A DNA stretch of 39,352 nucleotides from a virus. The notes beneath the pieces are model-generated. The model was not told the origin of the DNA, made no database searches, and saw only the letters and a list, made by a program, of their open reading frames with translations. Positions 21,771 to 29,830 of the stretch are shown piece by piece. The stretch is from IMG/VR virus record IMGVR_UViG_3300020596_000058, positions 1 to 39,352 of that record; one strand, given 5' to 3'. Both the position numbers and the translations under genes were made by a program. Numbering within the stretch: the first letter of the stretch is position 1; every line of letters begins with the position of its first letter.

Positions 21771-23237
21771 CTACAGGCGGAGCATCCGGAAGGCGTCGTC
21801 AGCGACGGAGTCGCCACCCGTCCGCCAGAACGCCACCCAGCCGACCTCGCCGGTCGGACGCTGGTTCGCGCCCTTCACCAGCGGCTCGTACATCAGCTCC
21901 ATGCCCATCCGGTCGACGATCACGTACTGGGAGAAGTCGCCCAGGACGATCACGTCGTCGTTCGAGCCGGACACGACGGTCGTGTCCATCGCCGAGGACT
22001 GGTACACCGGGTAGCCGATGAGCTGCGGGGGCAGACCGCCACCGAAGTCGGTCCAGAACGAGTGCGCCGTGGTGCTCGTCCCGAGCTGGCGGGTGTCGTT
22101 CCAGACCTTCTTCGCTCCGACGAACGACGCACTGTCGCGCCAGCGCGGGCCGAGGTCGTTGTCGAGTGCGTAGATGTCCGCAGCCACGAGGGTGGCGGCA
22201 CCAGCAGCACCGGACGAACCGGCGACCCTGCTGGCCGTGGTCAGACCGAGAGCCGTCGCGATCCCGAAGGGCTGACCGGAACCGGAACCGACGGCGAACG
22301 CCGATGCCTCCAGCCGGTCCTTCGCGTCGGCGATCAGCATCGTGATCTCACCGGAGATCGCCGAGTCGGCGACCACCTCGAGCGACGCCTGGATGTAGGC
22401 GTCGGCCTTGTAGACGGTGATCGACGGCTGCACGAACACCGGAGACGCATCAGCCACCTGCGAGGCCTCAGCGATCCACTCGGCGGTCACACCGGCGGAG
22501 GTCACGCCGTTCCAGTCGTCGGTCGTGATCGTCTCGACCCGGCTGATCTGCCGGAACGGGTTCGTGGACCCTGCGTTCGTCAGGATGATGGTCGGGTCCA
22601 GGGTGAACGGGACGAGGAAGCCACCGTTGGCGCCGGACAGGGACAGCGCAGCACGCTGAGCCTCCGGCGACGCCTGCGACAGCGCCATGCTGGCGTTCTG
22701 CGGGCTCCGCATCACAGCCCGGAACGCCTCGTGGTAGGCGGGCGACCCGTGGTCGAGCAGGTAGCGGGCCTTCTCGCCCGACACGCCACGCTGCACATCG
22801 TGCTCGACGTGGAAGGTGGCCTGCTCGCGCTCACCGTCGGTCATGTGCGGTGCCGACTCGATGGCCTTCAGCGCACGGCCACGCATCTCGTCGCGGACGG
22901 CGGCGTCCGAACCGGCGGCCATCACAGCGGACCGGTAGTCGAACGGGTCGGCGTCGGTGCGGGTCTGGATCTGGAAGCCGGCGTCGCGGGTGCTGTCGCC
23001 GGCCTCGACGGTGAACTGGCCGGGCAGGCTCACGAGCTCGCGGAGAGCGGCACGCTGCTCGGCGCGCTTCTCCTCCGCGACGATCTCGGACTGGCGCTGC
23101 TCGAACAGCGCCAGGCCGTCGTCGAGGCGGACCTGCTCGTCTTCGGTGGCGGACCGGTCACCGATCTCCACGTCAAGGTCGCGGAGTGCGGCCTTGAGGA
23201 AGTCGGCGTCGGCCCGGAGGGAGTCGATGTGCTCCAT
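21771..23237 (-). CDS. Major capsid protein, HK97 fold
   Basis: 488 residues, ATG 23237 with GGAG ahead. An N-terminal charged coiled-coil delta domain (residues about 1-80; LRADADFLKAALRDLDVEIG, LFEQRQSEIVAEEKRAEQRA) is followed by a linker and the mature shell domain from about residue 195 (GFLVPFTLDPTIILTNAGST, then SAGVTAEWIAEASQVADASP). The E-loop, spine helix (ITMLIADAKDRLEASAFAVG) and GYPVYQSSAMDT strand match the HK97 fold. The delta domain should be removed by the neighbouring protease. Confidence 0.95.
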   Translation of the reverse strand: MEHIDSLRADADFLKAALRDLDVEIGDRSATEDEQVRLDDGLALFEQRQSEIVAEEKRAEQRAALRELVSLPGQFTVEAGDSTRDAGFQIQTRTDADPFDYRSAVMAAGSDAAVRDEMRGRALKAIESAPHMTDGEREQATFHVEHDVQRGVSGEKARYLLDHGSPAYHEAFRAVMRSPQNASMALSQASPEAQRAALSLSGANGGFLVPFTLDPTIILTNAGSTNPFRQISRVETITTDDWNGVTSAGVTAEWIAEASQVADASPVFVQPSITVYKADAYIQASLEVVADSAISGEITMLIADAKDRLEASAFAVGSGSGQPFGIATALGLTTASRVAGSSGAAGAATLVAADIYALDNDLGPRWRDSASFVGAKKVWNDTRQLGTSTTAHSFWTDFGGGLPPQLIGYPVYQSSAMDTTVVSGSNDDVIVLGDFSQYVIVDRMGMELMYEPLVKGANQRPTGEVGWVAFWRTGGDSVADDAFRMLRL

Positions 23238-23247
23238 TGGGGGCTCC

Positions 23248-23985
23248 TTACGGGAGGTTGATTCGACGGAGAAGCGCGGCGCGCTCTCCGGGGGTCATCC
23301 CGCTAGGTGGCCGTCCGGCCGGGCTGTCGGGGGTGCTGCTGGCTGCCTGCGTGCCCTCAGGGGCGGGGCTGGCAGAGATCGGGTTGCCCTCAGGGTCGAG
23401 CAGTGCTGCCCGGAACGCTGGGGGGGTCGCGAGGAACATCTGGAAACCGGGCGCCGAGCGGATGCCGACCGCTGTCGCCTGATAGGCGGGGAAGGTGACC
23501 GGCCCCGCCTCAGGCACAGCGACCTCATGCAACGACCGTTCGGGGAGACCGTCAGGGTTGTGCTCCGACCGGGGCGGGTGGTCGTCCCACCGGTCGCCGT
23601 CCTTCGGCACCGAGAACCGGAACGACGCACCGTCGATCGCACCGTCGGCCAACAGAGCCCGCAGATCCCGGTTGTAGCTCGTGTCCGACAGCGGAACGGT
23701 CATGTGGAGGCCGTGGTCGTCCTCGTGGAACTCGCCACGCCCCAACGGCTTGTCACCGATCGCCGGGTCCATGCCGTGGTTGAACAGCACCTTCGGCGCG
23801 CCACGATGATCCAAGGACCGCCTGAACGCACCCGGCACGATCCGCTCGAGGAACCGGCCCTCCCACGAGTTGATCTCAGTCCACTCGTCGAACACGGCGA
23901 CGTACCCGAACAGGGTGTTCCCGTCGCCGAGTGCTGGCGCTTCACGGACCTGGGCGCGGATGAGATCGGCGCGGGGAGTGTCCAT
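23248..23985 (-). CDS. Prohead maturation protease (HK97 U35 type)
   Basis: 245 residues. ATG 23985, SD in the GAGGAGGAG of the portal end. FGYVAVFDEWTEINSWEGRF, ERIVPGAFRRSL and VLFNHGMDPAIGDKPLGRGE show the U35 protease pattern with the catalytic His in the FNH motif. DGASFRFSVPKDGDRW and LHEVAVPEAGPVTFPAYQAT give the second half of the fold and the conserved P-A-Y end of the core. The last 50 residues are Pro-rich and flexible. It cleaves the capsid N-terminal domain during head maturation. Confidence 0.92.
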   Translation of the reverse strand: MDTPRADLIRAQVREAPALGDGNTLFGYVAVFDEWTEINSWEGRFLERIVPGAFRRSLDHRGAPKVLFNHGMDPAIGDKPLGRGEFHEDDHGLHMTVPLSDTSYNRDLRALLADGAIDGASFRFSVPKDGDRWDDHPPRSEHNPDGLPERSLHEVAVPEAGPVTFPAYQATAVGIRSAPGFQMFLATPPAFRAALLDPEGNPISASPAPEGTQAASSTPDSPAGRPPSGMTPGERAALLRRINLP

Positions 23986-23987
23986 CG

Positions 23988-25340
23988 TTACTCCTCCTCT
24001 GAGGGCTGCGCCTGCCCGGTATGGGACGGGTCCTGCCCGTCCGGGTACAACGTGGTCGGGATCGCCCCCGTGTGCGGCAACGACGACAGATCACCGGACG
24101 CCACCGCCAAGCCGATCGCATCAGGCTCGAACCCGGCACGGACCAGCAGATCCATCGTGATCGCCTGCGCCTTCGTGACCTCCGCCGAATCGCGGGCATC
24201 GTCACGCAAGAACGGGATGTCTCTCGTGTCGACGATCAGCTTCGAGCCGGGCCGACGAGGGACCAGCGCAGCGATCGCGGTCGCAGCCGCCTTCCACCTC
24301 GGATGGCAGGTGATGTCCGCATACCGGCGGCGAGCCTGGCTGTAGTTCGAGTACGTCGCCGACTGCAGGCCCTCAGCGAACCCGGCGATCACCGGGGGCA
24401 CACCAGCCACCGCCGCCAAACGGGTCTCGCCGGCACCCTGCGTCGCCTTGAACGCGATCTGCTCGAACGACTGGCCGACCACCGTCACATCGGCACCGCC
24501 ACCCAACACGATGTTCTTGTACGCGTTCGCGACGCCCGCATAGTCGTGGTCGAACCGTTCAGCGAACGCCTTTGCGGCGTCCTCGCTCACCGACTTGTCG
24601 AGCGTCACCACCAAATTAGGAGTTGCGGCGTGGTTGAAAAACTCGAGCTTGTGGCGGCTCATCGCCGCGTCGGCCTCCACCTCTCGGAGCACCGGCGTCA
24701 ACCACGACATGCCCCGCCACCGGGCCAACGGATCGGGAATCGGCGAATAGTGGGCGACCTCGTCGGCCGACAACAGCACCGCGTTGTCCGAGTCGCCGTC
24801 CGGGCAATACATGTACCCGACGACCGTCGAATCCAGCTCCGACAGCTGCACACCCTCCACCACACCCTGACGGGCCCCGGAGATCACCGTCACCCAGTCG
24901 GGACGCAGGCGGACGATCTCGTTGCCACGGCGCACCGCATACCAGTTCCCGGCCAGCGCCACGTCCTGCTCCATGCGAGCAAGGAGCTCCTGCGTCGACC
25001 CGCCCGGCCACGGGTCCTCCAACACTGCCAAGTCGGCGGTGCCGTACACCTCGCCGTCGACGTTCTGATATGCGAACCGTCCCTCAGCGATCGTCGACTG
25101 CAACACCAACGCCAAAGCGAACACCGGCCCGTTGGACATGTACGCGCCACGCGCATACCCGGCGAAACTGTTCCCGATCGGCTCGTCGGCCACGTTCCCG
25201 TAGGTGGTCCGCACCGGCTGCGCGTAGTTGTTCCCACCGAAGGACCATGTCGCCATCTGCGACAGCCACCACTCCATCCCGAACCGGGAATCGGAAGCGG
25301 CAGGCTTGCGGCCCACGAAGCGGTCAAGACGGGATGTCAT
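23988..25340 (-). CDS. Portal protein
   Basis: 450 residues, ATG 25340. Motifs typical of HK97-type portals: AYMSNGPVFALALVLQSTIA early on, GNWYAVRRGNEIVRLRPDWV, VAHYSPIPDPLARWRGMSWL (wing region), then PNLVVTLDKSVSEDAAKAFA and GVPPVIAGFAEGLQSATYSN with the clip/crown part behind. It forms the dodecameric DNA gate at one capsid vertex and docks the terminase. Its start overlaps a small membrane-protein gene by 17 bases. Confidence 0.92.
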   Translation of the reverse strand: MTSRLDRFVGRKPAASDSRFGMEWWLSQMATWSFGGNNYAQPVRTTYGNVADEPIGNSFAGYARGAYMSNGPVFALALVLQSTIAEGRFAYQNVDGEVYGTADLAVLEDPWPGGSTQELLARMEQDVALAGNWYAVRRGNEIVRLRPDWVTVISGARQGVVEGVQLSELDSTVVGYMYCPDGDSDNAVLLSADEVAHYSPIPDPLARWRGMSWLTPVLREVEADAAMSRHKLEFFNHAATPNLVVTLDKSVSEDAAKAFAERFDHDYAGVANAYKNIVLGGGADVTVVGQSFEQIAFKATQGAGETRLAAVAGVPPVIAGFAEGLQSATYSNYSQARRRYADITCHPRWKAAATAIAALVPRRPGSKLIVDTRDIPFLRDDARDSAEVTKAQAITMDLLVRAGFEPDAIGLAVASGDLSSLPHTGAIPTTLYPDGQDPSHTGQAQPSEEE

Positions 25341-25482
25341 CGTCGACCTCCTCGAGCGTCAGCCACCACAAACCGGCGAACACGAACCCTGCGAACAGCA
25401 GACCCGCAGCCGGTTCGACGAACAGGCCGAGCGAAGCGGACAGGCAGACGGCAGCGACGTACAGCGGCAGATGGCGGATCAT
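25324..25482 (-). CDS. Small membrane protein between terminase and portal (52 aa)
   Basis: ATG 25482 overlaps the terminase stop (ATGA), and the gene runs into the portal start. The peptide, MIRHLPLYVAAVCLSASLGL then FVEPAAGLLFAGFVFAGLWW and an acidic tail (LEEVDDDIPS), has two hydrophobic segments separated by E23-P24, so two short membrane passes or a hairpin. A membrane peptide in this slot is unusual. It may have a role at the host membrane in assembly, or be a second holin-like peptide; no family recognised. Confidence 0.65.
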   Translation of the reverse strand: MIRHLPLYVAAVCLSASLGLFVEPAAGLLFAGFVFAGLWWLTLEEVDDDIPS

Positions 25483-27143
25483 CCGAGAGACACGAAGAAC
25501 GGCGCCGACGAACGGCCCTCAGCGAAGGTGCGCGCCTCTGCGATCAGGTCATAACCGAACGTCATCGTCACCGCCGCGTCGATCTTCAGAGCGTCCTTCT
25601 CCTTGGCCAGCATCTGCCAGCCGCCCCGGTTCTTCGTCAGCACCGCGTTGTGCACATGGCGGGTCACCACGTCATGTCCGTCGTGGGAGTAGGCGGCCTC
25701 ACGGGTGTCTTCGAGCATGCGCTTGATCGCCTGTTCCATCCGCTTCCCCGAGCTCGTCGGGTAGCCGACCATCAGCCCCGACCCGGTACCGGGCTCCACG
25801 TCGCCGTGCTCGTCGCGCCACTCGTCGTACAGGGAGCTCAGCTCGTGGAACGACGAGTCGAAGGCGAACATCGCCACGTCATGACTCGCCACGAACTCGC
25901 GCACCGCAGCACGAATCTCGCCACGCGGATGCTCGTAATCCTCCGCCGGGTTCGGCGGCCGCTCCCAGGAGGCGACGTGGAAATGATGCGGCCGCACCTC
26001 AAGCGTCCACGCTGTCAGCACCGCCGAGTCGCGGGTGCGGGCCCCGTCGAACATGAGCAGCACCGGAACGTCGTCGGCGACCGGCGAAGGGCCGATCGTC
26101 GCGAACTCGTAGCCCGACGTAGACCAGCCACGAGTCGGCCGACTCTCAGCCAAACCGTCGAACGCCTTACTGGAGAACGCCCGGTTATCGGCCTTGCGGT
26201 TCAACCCCAGGAAGAACCGGAGACCGTCGGCCTCTGTCGTGTCCACGTCGAGGAGGTCGTCGTAGATGCGGTCCACGTCAACCCACGGCACCGGCCTCTT
26301 GCCCGAGCCGTCGTCGTACGCCTGGCGCAACGACCGGACCACCTTCGCCCGGTTCGCCGGATCCTTCAGATCGTCGACCTCGAACCCCGACGCCTGATCG
26401 AACAGCAGACCCGACTGGCCCTTCTCCGCCGCCGCCAAGCTCGCCTCCGCGACCGAGCCTTCACCGAGCGCCGGCGGGTTCGTGAACTCGACCGTCGTAC
26501 CGTTCGTCTTCGAAGCGTTGCGGCGCAACGTCGCCGCCAACTTCACCCCACCGGCGCTCGGGAACCAAAGCCCGGTCTCCTCCATCGCCGCCGCCGTGAT
26601 CGGCTGACCCTCACGGGAACCCGCCGACGCCGACACCGGCTCGATCCGCCCCGGCCGCCCGTCCTTGAACTCGATCCGCGTCTTGCCCAAGTCGACAGGT
26701 CCGCCGTTATCAGCAGACAGATCCGAGTCGGCCAACATCTCCCGCAACGGCCCATACAGGTTGTGGTCCTGCTCCTCCGACACCGCCGCGATCTGCACCC
26801 ACGGATAATCACGAGGCCGACCCACCGGATCACCACTCGCGTCCCACCCGTCGAACTGAACCGGGCCAGCGAACTCGCCGATCACGAACAAGCCACCCTC
26901 CGGCGACTTGCCCTTCCCCTTCGGCCCCACCCTCGACGCACGCCGATACACACGGGCAGCATCCGCACCATCAGGGCGCAGCGCGTACAACCGCACATAG
27001 AACTGCTTCTGATCGTCGGTCAAGCGCAACAGCTGCCCGTACAACGGACCGGCAGGCACCCGCAGAGTCGACTCCCAGAAGTCGATCAGGTCCCAGCCCA
27101 ACGACGGGAACTCGCCCTCGTACTCCGGGCCACGCCACGCCAT
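25479..27143 (-). CDS. terL: Terminase large subunit
   Basis: 554 residues starting at ATG 27143 (TGATG with the small-subunit stop; a TTG three bases upstream is less likely). Walker A-type RRASRVGPKGKGKSPEGG near residue 75, the ATPase core with ETGLWFPSAGG, and LLFDQASGFEVDDL. The nuclease half has VLLMFDGARTRDSAVLTAWT with the first catalytic Asp (FDGA), MFAFDSSFHELSSLYDEWRD as second acid site and DALKIDAAVTMTFGYDLIAE as third. It pumps DNA into the head and cuts it. Confidence 0.93.
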   Translation of the reverse strand: MAWRGPEYEGEFPSLGWDLIDFWESTLRVPAGPLYGQLLRLTDDQKQFYVRLYALRPDGADAARVYRRASRVGPKGKGKSPEGGLFVIGEFAGPVQFDGWDASGDPVGRPRDYPWVQIAAVSEEQDHNLYGPLREMLADSDLSADNGGPVDLGKTRIEFKDGRPGRIEPVSASAGSREGQPITAAAMEETGLWFPSAGGVKLAATLRRNASKTNGTTVEFTNPPALGEGSVAEASLAAAEKGQSGLLFDQASGFEVDDLKDPANRAKVVRSLRQAYDDGSGKRPVPWVDVDRIYDDLLDVDTTEADGLRFFLGLNRKADNRAFSSKAFDGLAESRPTRGWSTSGYEFATIGPSPVADDVPVLLMFDGARTRDSAVLTAWTLEVRPHHFHVASWERPPNPAEDYEHPRGEIRAAVREFVASHDVAMFAFDSSFHELSSLYDEWRDEHGDVEPGTGSGLMVGYPTSSGKRMEQAIKRMLEDTREAAYSHDGHDVVTRHVHNAVLTKNRGGWQMLAKEKDALKIDAAVTMTFGYDLIAEARTFAEGRSSAPFFVSLG

Positions 27144-27565
27144 CAAGACGCCTGCGGATCAACCAGCCGCAACTCCGGCCGCTTCCCCCGCTTCCTGGGA
27201 ACAGCCTTCGCCTGCTCGCCGCCCACAATCCGCCACCGCGCCTCCTTGCGCGCCTTCGGGGTCATGCACAGCATCGACTCGAGATGCCGCATCTCAGCCA
27301 GCAGCCCCAAGTTGCCGTCCTGCCATAGATCCTCGAGCTCAGCCCGACGACCAGCAAGCAGCTTCTCGGAGCCGCCCCACTGCGTGGCCTCCGGCGTCTT
27401 CCACGCCAACGACCACCAGGACTTCCCAGCCTCCCGCAGAGTGACATGCTTCGGTGTGGCCGGCGCCTTGCCCTGCCGACCCGCATGCGGCAGATCGGTC
27501 CAAGGCACATCGCGCCCCGGCCGCTGCTGGCGGTCCGGGCTGTCTGAGGGCGTCGGTCCGGGCAT
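27143..27565 (-). CDS. Terminase small subunit (probable)
   Basis: 140 residues starting at ATG 27565, eight bases after GGGAGG; a TTG six bases upstream is less well spaced. Charged helical protein with SWWSLAWKTPEATQWGGSEK, ELEDLWQDGNLGLLAEMRHL and a basic C terminus (KAVPRKRGKRPELRLVDPQA). Many actinophage small terminases have this W-rich, RHLE-containing helical centre. Directly upstream of the large subunit with one-base overlap. It recognises phage DNA for packaging. Confidence 0.8.
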   Translation of the reverse strand: MPGPTPSDSPDRQQRPGRDVPWTDLPHAGRQGKAPATPKHVTLREAGKSWWSLAWKTPEATQWGGSEKLLAGRRAELEDLWQDGNLGLLAEMRHLESMLCMTPKARKEARWRIVGGEQAKAVPRKRGKRPELRLVDPQAS

Positions 27566-27643
27566 TCGCAACCTCCCAGCCTCAGGTGAGAACCACTTTC
27601 AGGACTGGCACGAGTTGCGAAACGCATGCGGGTGGGTGCTGCT

Positions 27644-27674
27644 GTGGGGGCCGAAGTCGCGTTCGGACCCCCAC
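27644..27674 (-). terminator. Hairpin ahead of the terminase genes
   Basis: GTGGGGG-CCGAA (27644-27655) pairs with TTCGG-A-CCCCCAC (27662-27674), 12 pairs with a one-base bulge and a six-base loop. It starts seven bases after the minus-strand stop of the small membrane-protein gene. It likely separates the early block from the late operon, implying a late promoter between 27643 and 27565; I saw none that is clear. Confidence 0.55.
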
Positions 27675-27680
27675 CCCCGG

Positions 27681-27842
27681 TCATTCTGTTTTCGTGGTGG
27701 TGGCGGTGGGGTCGATGCGTGGGTGGGCGCCGGTGGTGCGGTGTGCCGTGTCCTGTCGCCAGAGCCGCCAGACGGCCACGTAGGCGACGACCATGAGCAC
27801 GGTTGTGGGGACGGCGAGTAGCCACGACAGCAGCTGCAGCAT
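27681..27842 (-). CDS. Small single-pass membrane protein (53 aa)
   Basis: ATG 27842 shares one base with the HNH stop (TGATG). The N-terminal 25 residues (MLQLLSWLLAVPTTVLMVVA) form one membrane helix, then a WRLWRQDTAHRTTG segment and a Thr-rich tail (TATTTKTE). Not recognised. Last gene before the hairpin. Confidence 0.62.
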   Translation of the reverse strand: MLQLLSWLLAVPTTVLMVVAYVAVWRLWRQDTAHRTTGAHPRIDPTATTTKTE

Positions 27843-28135
27843 CAGTGGTCCGCTGGTCCTGCTGCCACGTTGCATGGGCCGCATAGGACGAGGCCGGTGG
27901 TGTGGTCGAGCTGGAGGTGTTGGGCTGGGTGAGCTGGCTTGTTGTAGCCGGGGCAGACGTGCCCGTGTTCAGCTATCCATGCTGCCCGTGTCTGTCGGCT
28001 GTGGCGTTCCCAGTTGCCGTGGTACTGGGTGCGGGTGGCGTTGCGGGTGCGGTCCCATGTGCGTTGGCATGGGGCGCAGCGTGCGCTTCGGGTGAGGGTG
28101 CCGCAGTTGATGCACGGCCTGGTGGCTCGGCGCAT
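27842..28135 (-). CDS. HNH endonuclease
   Basis: 97 residues. Zinc pairs CINCGTLTRSARCAPC at the N terminus, then TRNATRTQYHGNWERHSRQT, HVCPGYNKPAHPAQHLQLDH (the LDH is the HNH catalytic His) and LVLCGPCN, closing the beta-beta-alpha metal finger. HNH proteins beside the terminase often help packaging by nicking or cutting at the pac/cos site. ATG 28135; the gap on its 5-prime side is 113 bases. Confidence 0.85.
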   Translation of the reverse strand: MRRATRPCINCGTLTRSARCAPCQRTWDRTRNATRTQYHGNWERHSRQTRAAWIAEHGHVCPGYNKPAHPAQHLQLDHTTGLVLCGPCNVAAGPADH

Positions 28136-28248
28136 CAGGTGGGCTGCTGGTCGGGGGTGGCGAGTCGACTACGGGTATAGCAGGTCTTGGTGTCGGTTGG
28201 TGGTTTATCCGCATGGTGGTGCTGGACAGGGGTGGGCATGGGTCTGTC

Positions 28249-28827
28249 TCAGGCTTCGGTGAGTGTGCGGCCGTGGCGTCGGGCTTCGATGACGGCGGCT
28301 GGGACTTCTCGTCCGTCGTGGGTGCGGCGCCACTCGAAGCAGGTGGCGCAGTGGCCGGCTTTCACGTCGAGGTCTCCGCATTCGATGGTGCGGCACTTGG
28401 CTTTGTCGGCTTCGGTCTTGGGTGGGGCGGTGGACATGATCCGTTCGGCTTGGCGTTTCGCTTTGCCGGCCATGCCTGTGGCGTCGGTGAGGGAGCGGCG
28501 GAGCTGTTGGCCGGCGGCGGTGAAGTCGTCGGGGATGCCGGGCATGGAGTGGTCGAGGGTGGCGGCGCTTTCGGTGGGTGAGGTGTGTCCGCCTTTGCCT
28601 CGGCCTTCGGCTTGGTTGCCGCCGGCGTAGCCGCGTCCGCCGTAGTCGTGTGCTCGGTGGAGGGCGTCGTCGGCGTCGAAGTAGATGCGGGTTCCGGCGG
28701 CGATGAGTTCGAGGCCTGCGGTCTTGCCGGGGTCGGTGGGGTGGAGGGTTTCGGGGTGGTCGCCGTTGGCTTGCTTCTCGAGGTGGCGGATGAGGCGTTT
28801 GGTGAGGGCGAGCTCGTCGGGGTTCAC
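28249..28827 (-). CDS. Hypothetical protein with zinc ribbon
   Basis: 192 residues with GTG 28827; AAGGA about 13 bases before. The open frame extends further upstream (to 29388) but that part is R/P/G-rich translation of the repeat tract and overlaps another gene, so I reject it. The N-terminal part is helical (NPDELALTKRLIRHLEKQAN), a glycine-rich strip YGGRGYAGGNQAEGRGKGGH lies at about residues 62-82, and the C terminus has CRTIECGDLDVKAGHCATCF, a four-cysteine zinc ribbon. The C-terminal zinc ribbon suggests nucleic acid contact. No name. Confidence 0.68.
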   Translation of the reverse strand: MNPDELALTKRLIRHLEKQANGDHPETLHPTDPGKTAGLELIAAGTRIYFDADDALHRAHDYGGRGYAGGNQAEGRGKGGHTSPTESAATLDHSMPGIPDDFTAAGQQLRRSLTDATGMAGKAKRQAERIMSTAPPKTEADKAKCRTIECGDLDVKAGHCATCFEWRRTHDGREVPAAVIEARRHGRTLTEA

Positions 28828-28907
28828 GGGGTTGGGGTGTCCTTGGTGGGGGGTTGGTGGCTGGTCGTTCTGGTTGCGACCGTGGTGGGTTTCGACCGGT
28901 TGAGTTT

Positions 28908-29032
28908 GGACCCTCGTACGGGACCCCGATCGCCATCGGGGTCCCCCCGTAGGGAGGGGGACCCGGGGACCCCGATGCCGGGACGTATCGCGGGACCCCG
29001 TTGGACCCCGATTTGGACCCCGATTTGGACCC
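28908..29032. repeat. GGACCC-rich repeat tract, origin candidate
   Basis: Eight direct copies of GGACCC and one inverted copy in 125 bases. The right end (29001-29036) is a 12-bp tandem array, TTGGACCCCGAT twice then TTGGACCCTCAG. GGACCCCGAT at 28921-28930 and ATCGGGGTCC at 28935-28944 form a perfect 10-bp hairpin with loop CGCC. The gap 28828-29077 holds no convincing gene. The location near the helicase-like ATPase (29831-31444) makes a replication origin or a regulatory RNA plausible. Confidence 0.6.
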
Positions 29033-29077
29033 TCAGGTGGATACATTGAAAGGGCATGGGGGTGGGTGACTGTGCGG

Positions 29078-29413
29078 TCAGTGTGTGTTGGGGTCGAGGA
29101 GCTGGCGGAGGATGGGTTGGAGGGCGGCTTCGCGTTGGGCCAGGTGGGCGAACGCGCGGGCGGTGTGGTCGGGGTCCATGTGGGCGCGGAGGCTTTGGTA
29201 CGGCACGTCCCATCGGCGTGCGACTTCCGCCCATCCGAGTGTGGCGCGCCCATGTCGGGGGTTCCGCTCGTCGTCCTCGTAGACATCCACCTGTACCTGT
29301 AGCGGGCCGCCTTCCTCGGGGTCGCCGTGGCGTCGCCACCGGTCGTAGTGCGTCTGGCACCAGCCGCGCGCCACGTGCTTCCCGTCACAGCCGTCGATCT
29401 GGCAGACCCGCAA
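29078..29413 (-). CDS. Zinc-motif plus HTH-like protein, paralogue of the 3932-3642 gene
   Basis: 111 residues, probable TTG 29413 with GAGGA about eight bases upstream. Starts with RVCQIDGCDGKHVARGWCQT then HYDRWRRHGDP, the same CCCH zinc module as in the 3932-3642 protein. A linker (PLQVQVDVYEDDERNPRHGR) leads to a LGWAEVARRWDVPYQSLRAH segment that looks like HTH. The C terminus is helical with LREAALQPILRQLLD-type composition. Both paralogues lack the HNH catalytic core. It lies next to the repeat tract and might bind it. Confidence 0.7.
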   Translation of the reverse strand: MRVCQIDGCDGKHVARGWCQTHYDRWRRHGDPEEGGPLQVQVDVYEDDERNPRHGRATLGWAEVARRWDVPYQSLRAHMDPDHTARAFAHLAQREAALQPILRQLLDPNTH

Positions 29414-29416
29414 CGG

Positions 29417-29779
29417 TCAGTCCTCGGAGTGGACGGCGAGCGCCGGCGCAGCCTTCAGCTGCTCGATGGTGCGTTTGCTCTCCTCCTCCGCTACCTCGTA
29501 GGCGATGAGCTGGGCTGCCTGGTTCTGGGCGGTCTGCCGCCACTCGGCGACCGTGACGGCCTCGCCCCGGAGCCTGGCGAGCTCCAGATCCTTGAAGGCG
29601 TCGTCGATGAGCGCTTCCGTGAAGCCGACCTTGGCACGCATCGCCCGGCCCGCTTCGGCGTACATCTTGTGGTGTCGCAGCACACCACCCTTGATGATCT
29701 GCTTCTCCCACTCGGGGATGTTCGGGTCGGCCAGGAATGCGCTCTCGTCGGCCTTGCTGGGCATGTCGGACTTGCTCAT
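29417..29779 (-). CDS. Hypothetical helical protein
   Basis: 120 residues with AAGGAG well placed ahead of ATG 29779. Charged and helical throughout (DMPSKADESAFLADPNIPEW, MRAKVGFTEALIDDAFKDLE, AQNQAAQLIAYEVAEEESKR). No motif recognised. It lies between the ATPase and the zinc-motif protein, next to the origin candidate, so it could be a replication accessory factor. A 9-bp tandem repeat (GTCTTGTAG twice, 29802-29819 region) sits in the short gap to the ATPase gene. Confidence 0.7.
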   Translation of the reverse strand: MSKSDMPSKADESAFLADPNIPEWEKQIIKGGVLRHHKMYAEAGRAMRAKVGFTEALIDDAFKDLELARLRGEAVTVAEWRQTAQNQAAQLIAYEVAEEESKRTIEQLKAAPALAVHSED

Positions 29780-29830
29780 CGGTACTGCTCCTTGGGTTGT
29801 GTCTTGTAGGTCTTGTAGGGGTGGCCCATT

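Noticed and set aside
21759-23261. A 500-codon plus-strand open frame opposite the capsid gene
   Set aside because: Exact antisense of the major capsid gene, which is certain. No independent coding signal.
24021-27821. A 1266-codon open frame on the plus strand across portal and terminase
   Set aside because: It is antisense to well-recognised portal and terminase genes. Its composition (Arg, His, Val, Pro repeats) is the mirror of high-GC third positions. No ribosome site or domain was seen.
28174-28182. Possible extended -10 promoter (minus-strand TGCTATACC) upstream of the HNH gene
   Set aside because: Only four of six -10 bases match and no -35 box lies at suitable spacing, so it is not annotated.
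28828-29388. N-terminal extension of the 28827-28249 gene through the repeat tract
   Set aside because: The extension is made of Arg/Pro/Gly repeats from the GGACCC tract, overlaps the 29413-29078 gene and has no ribosome site; GTG 28827 is preferred.
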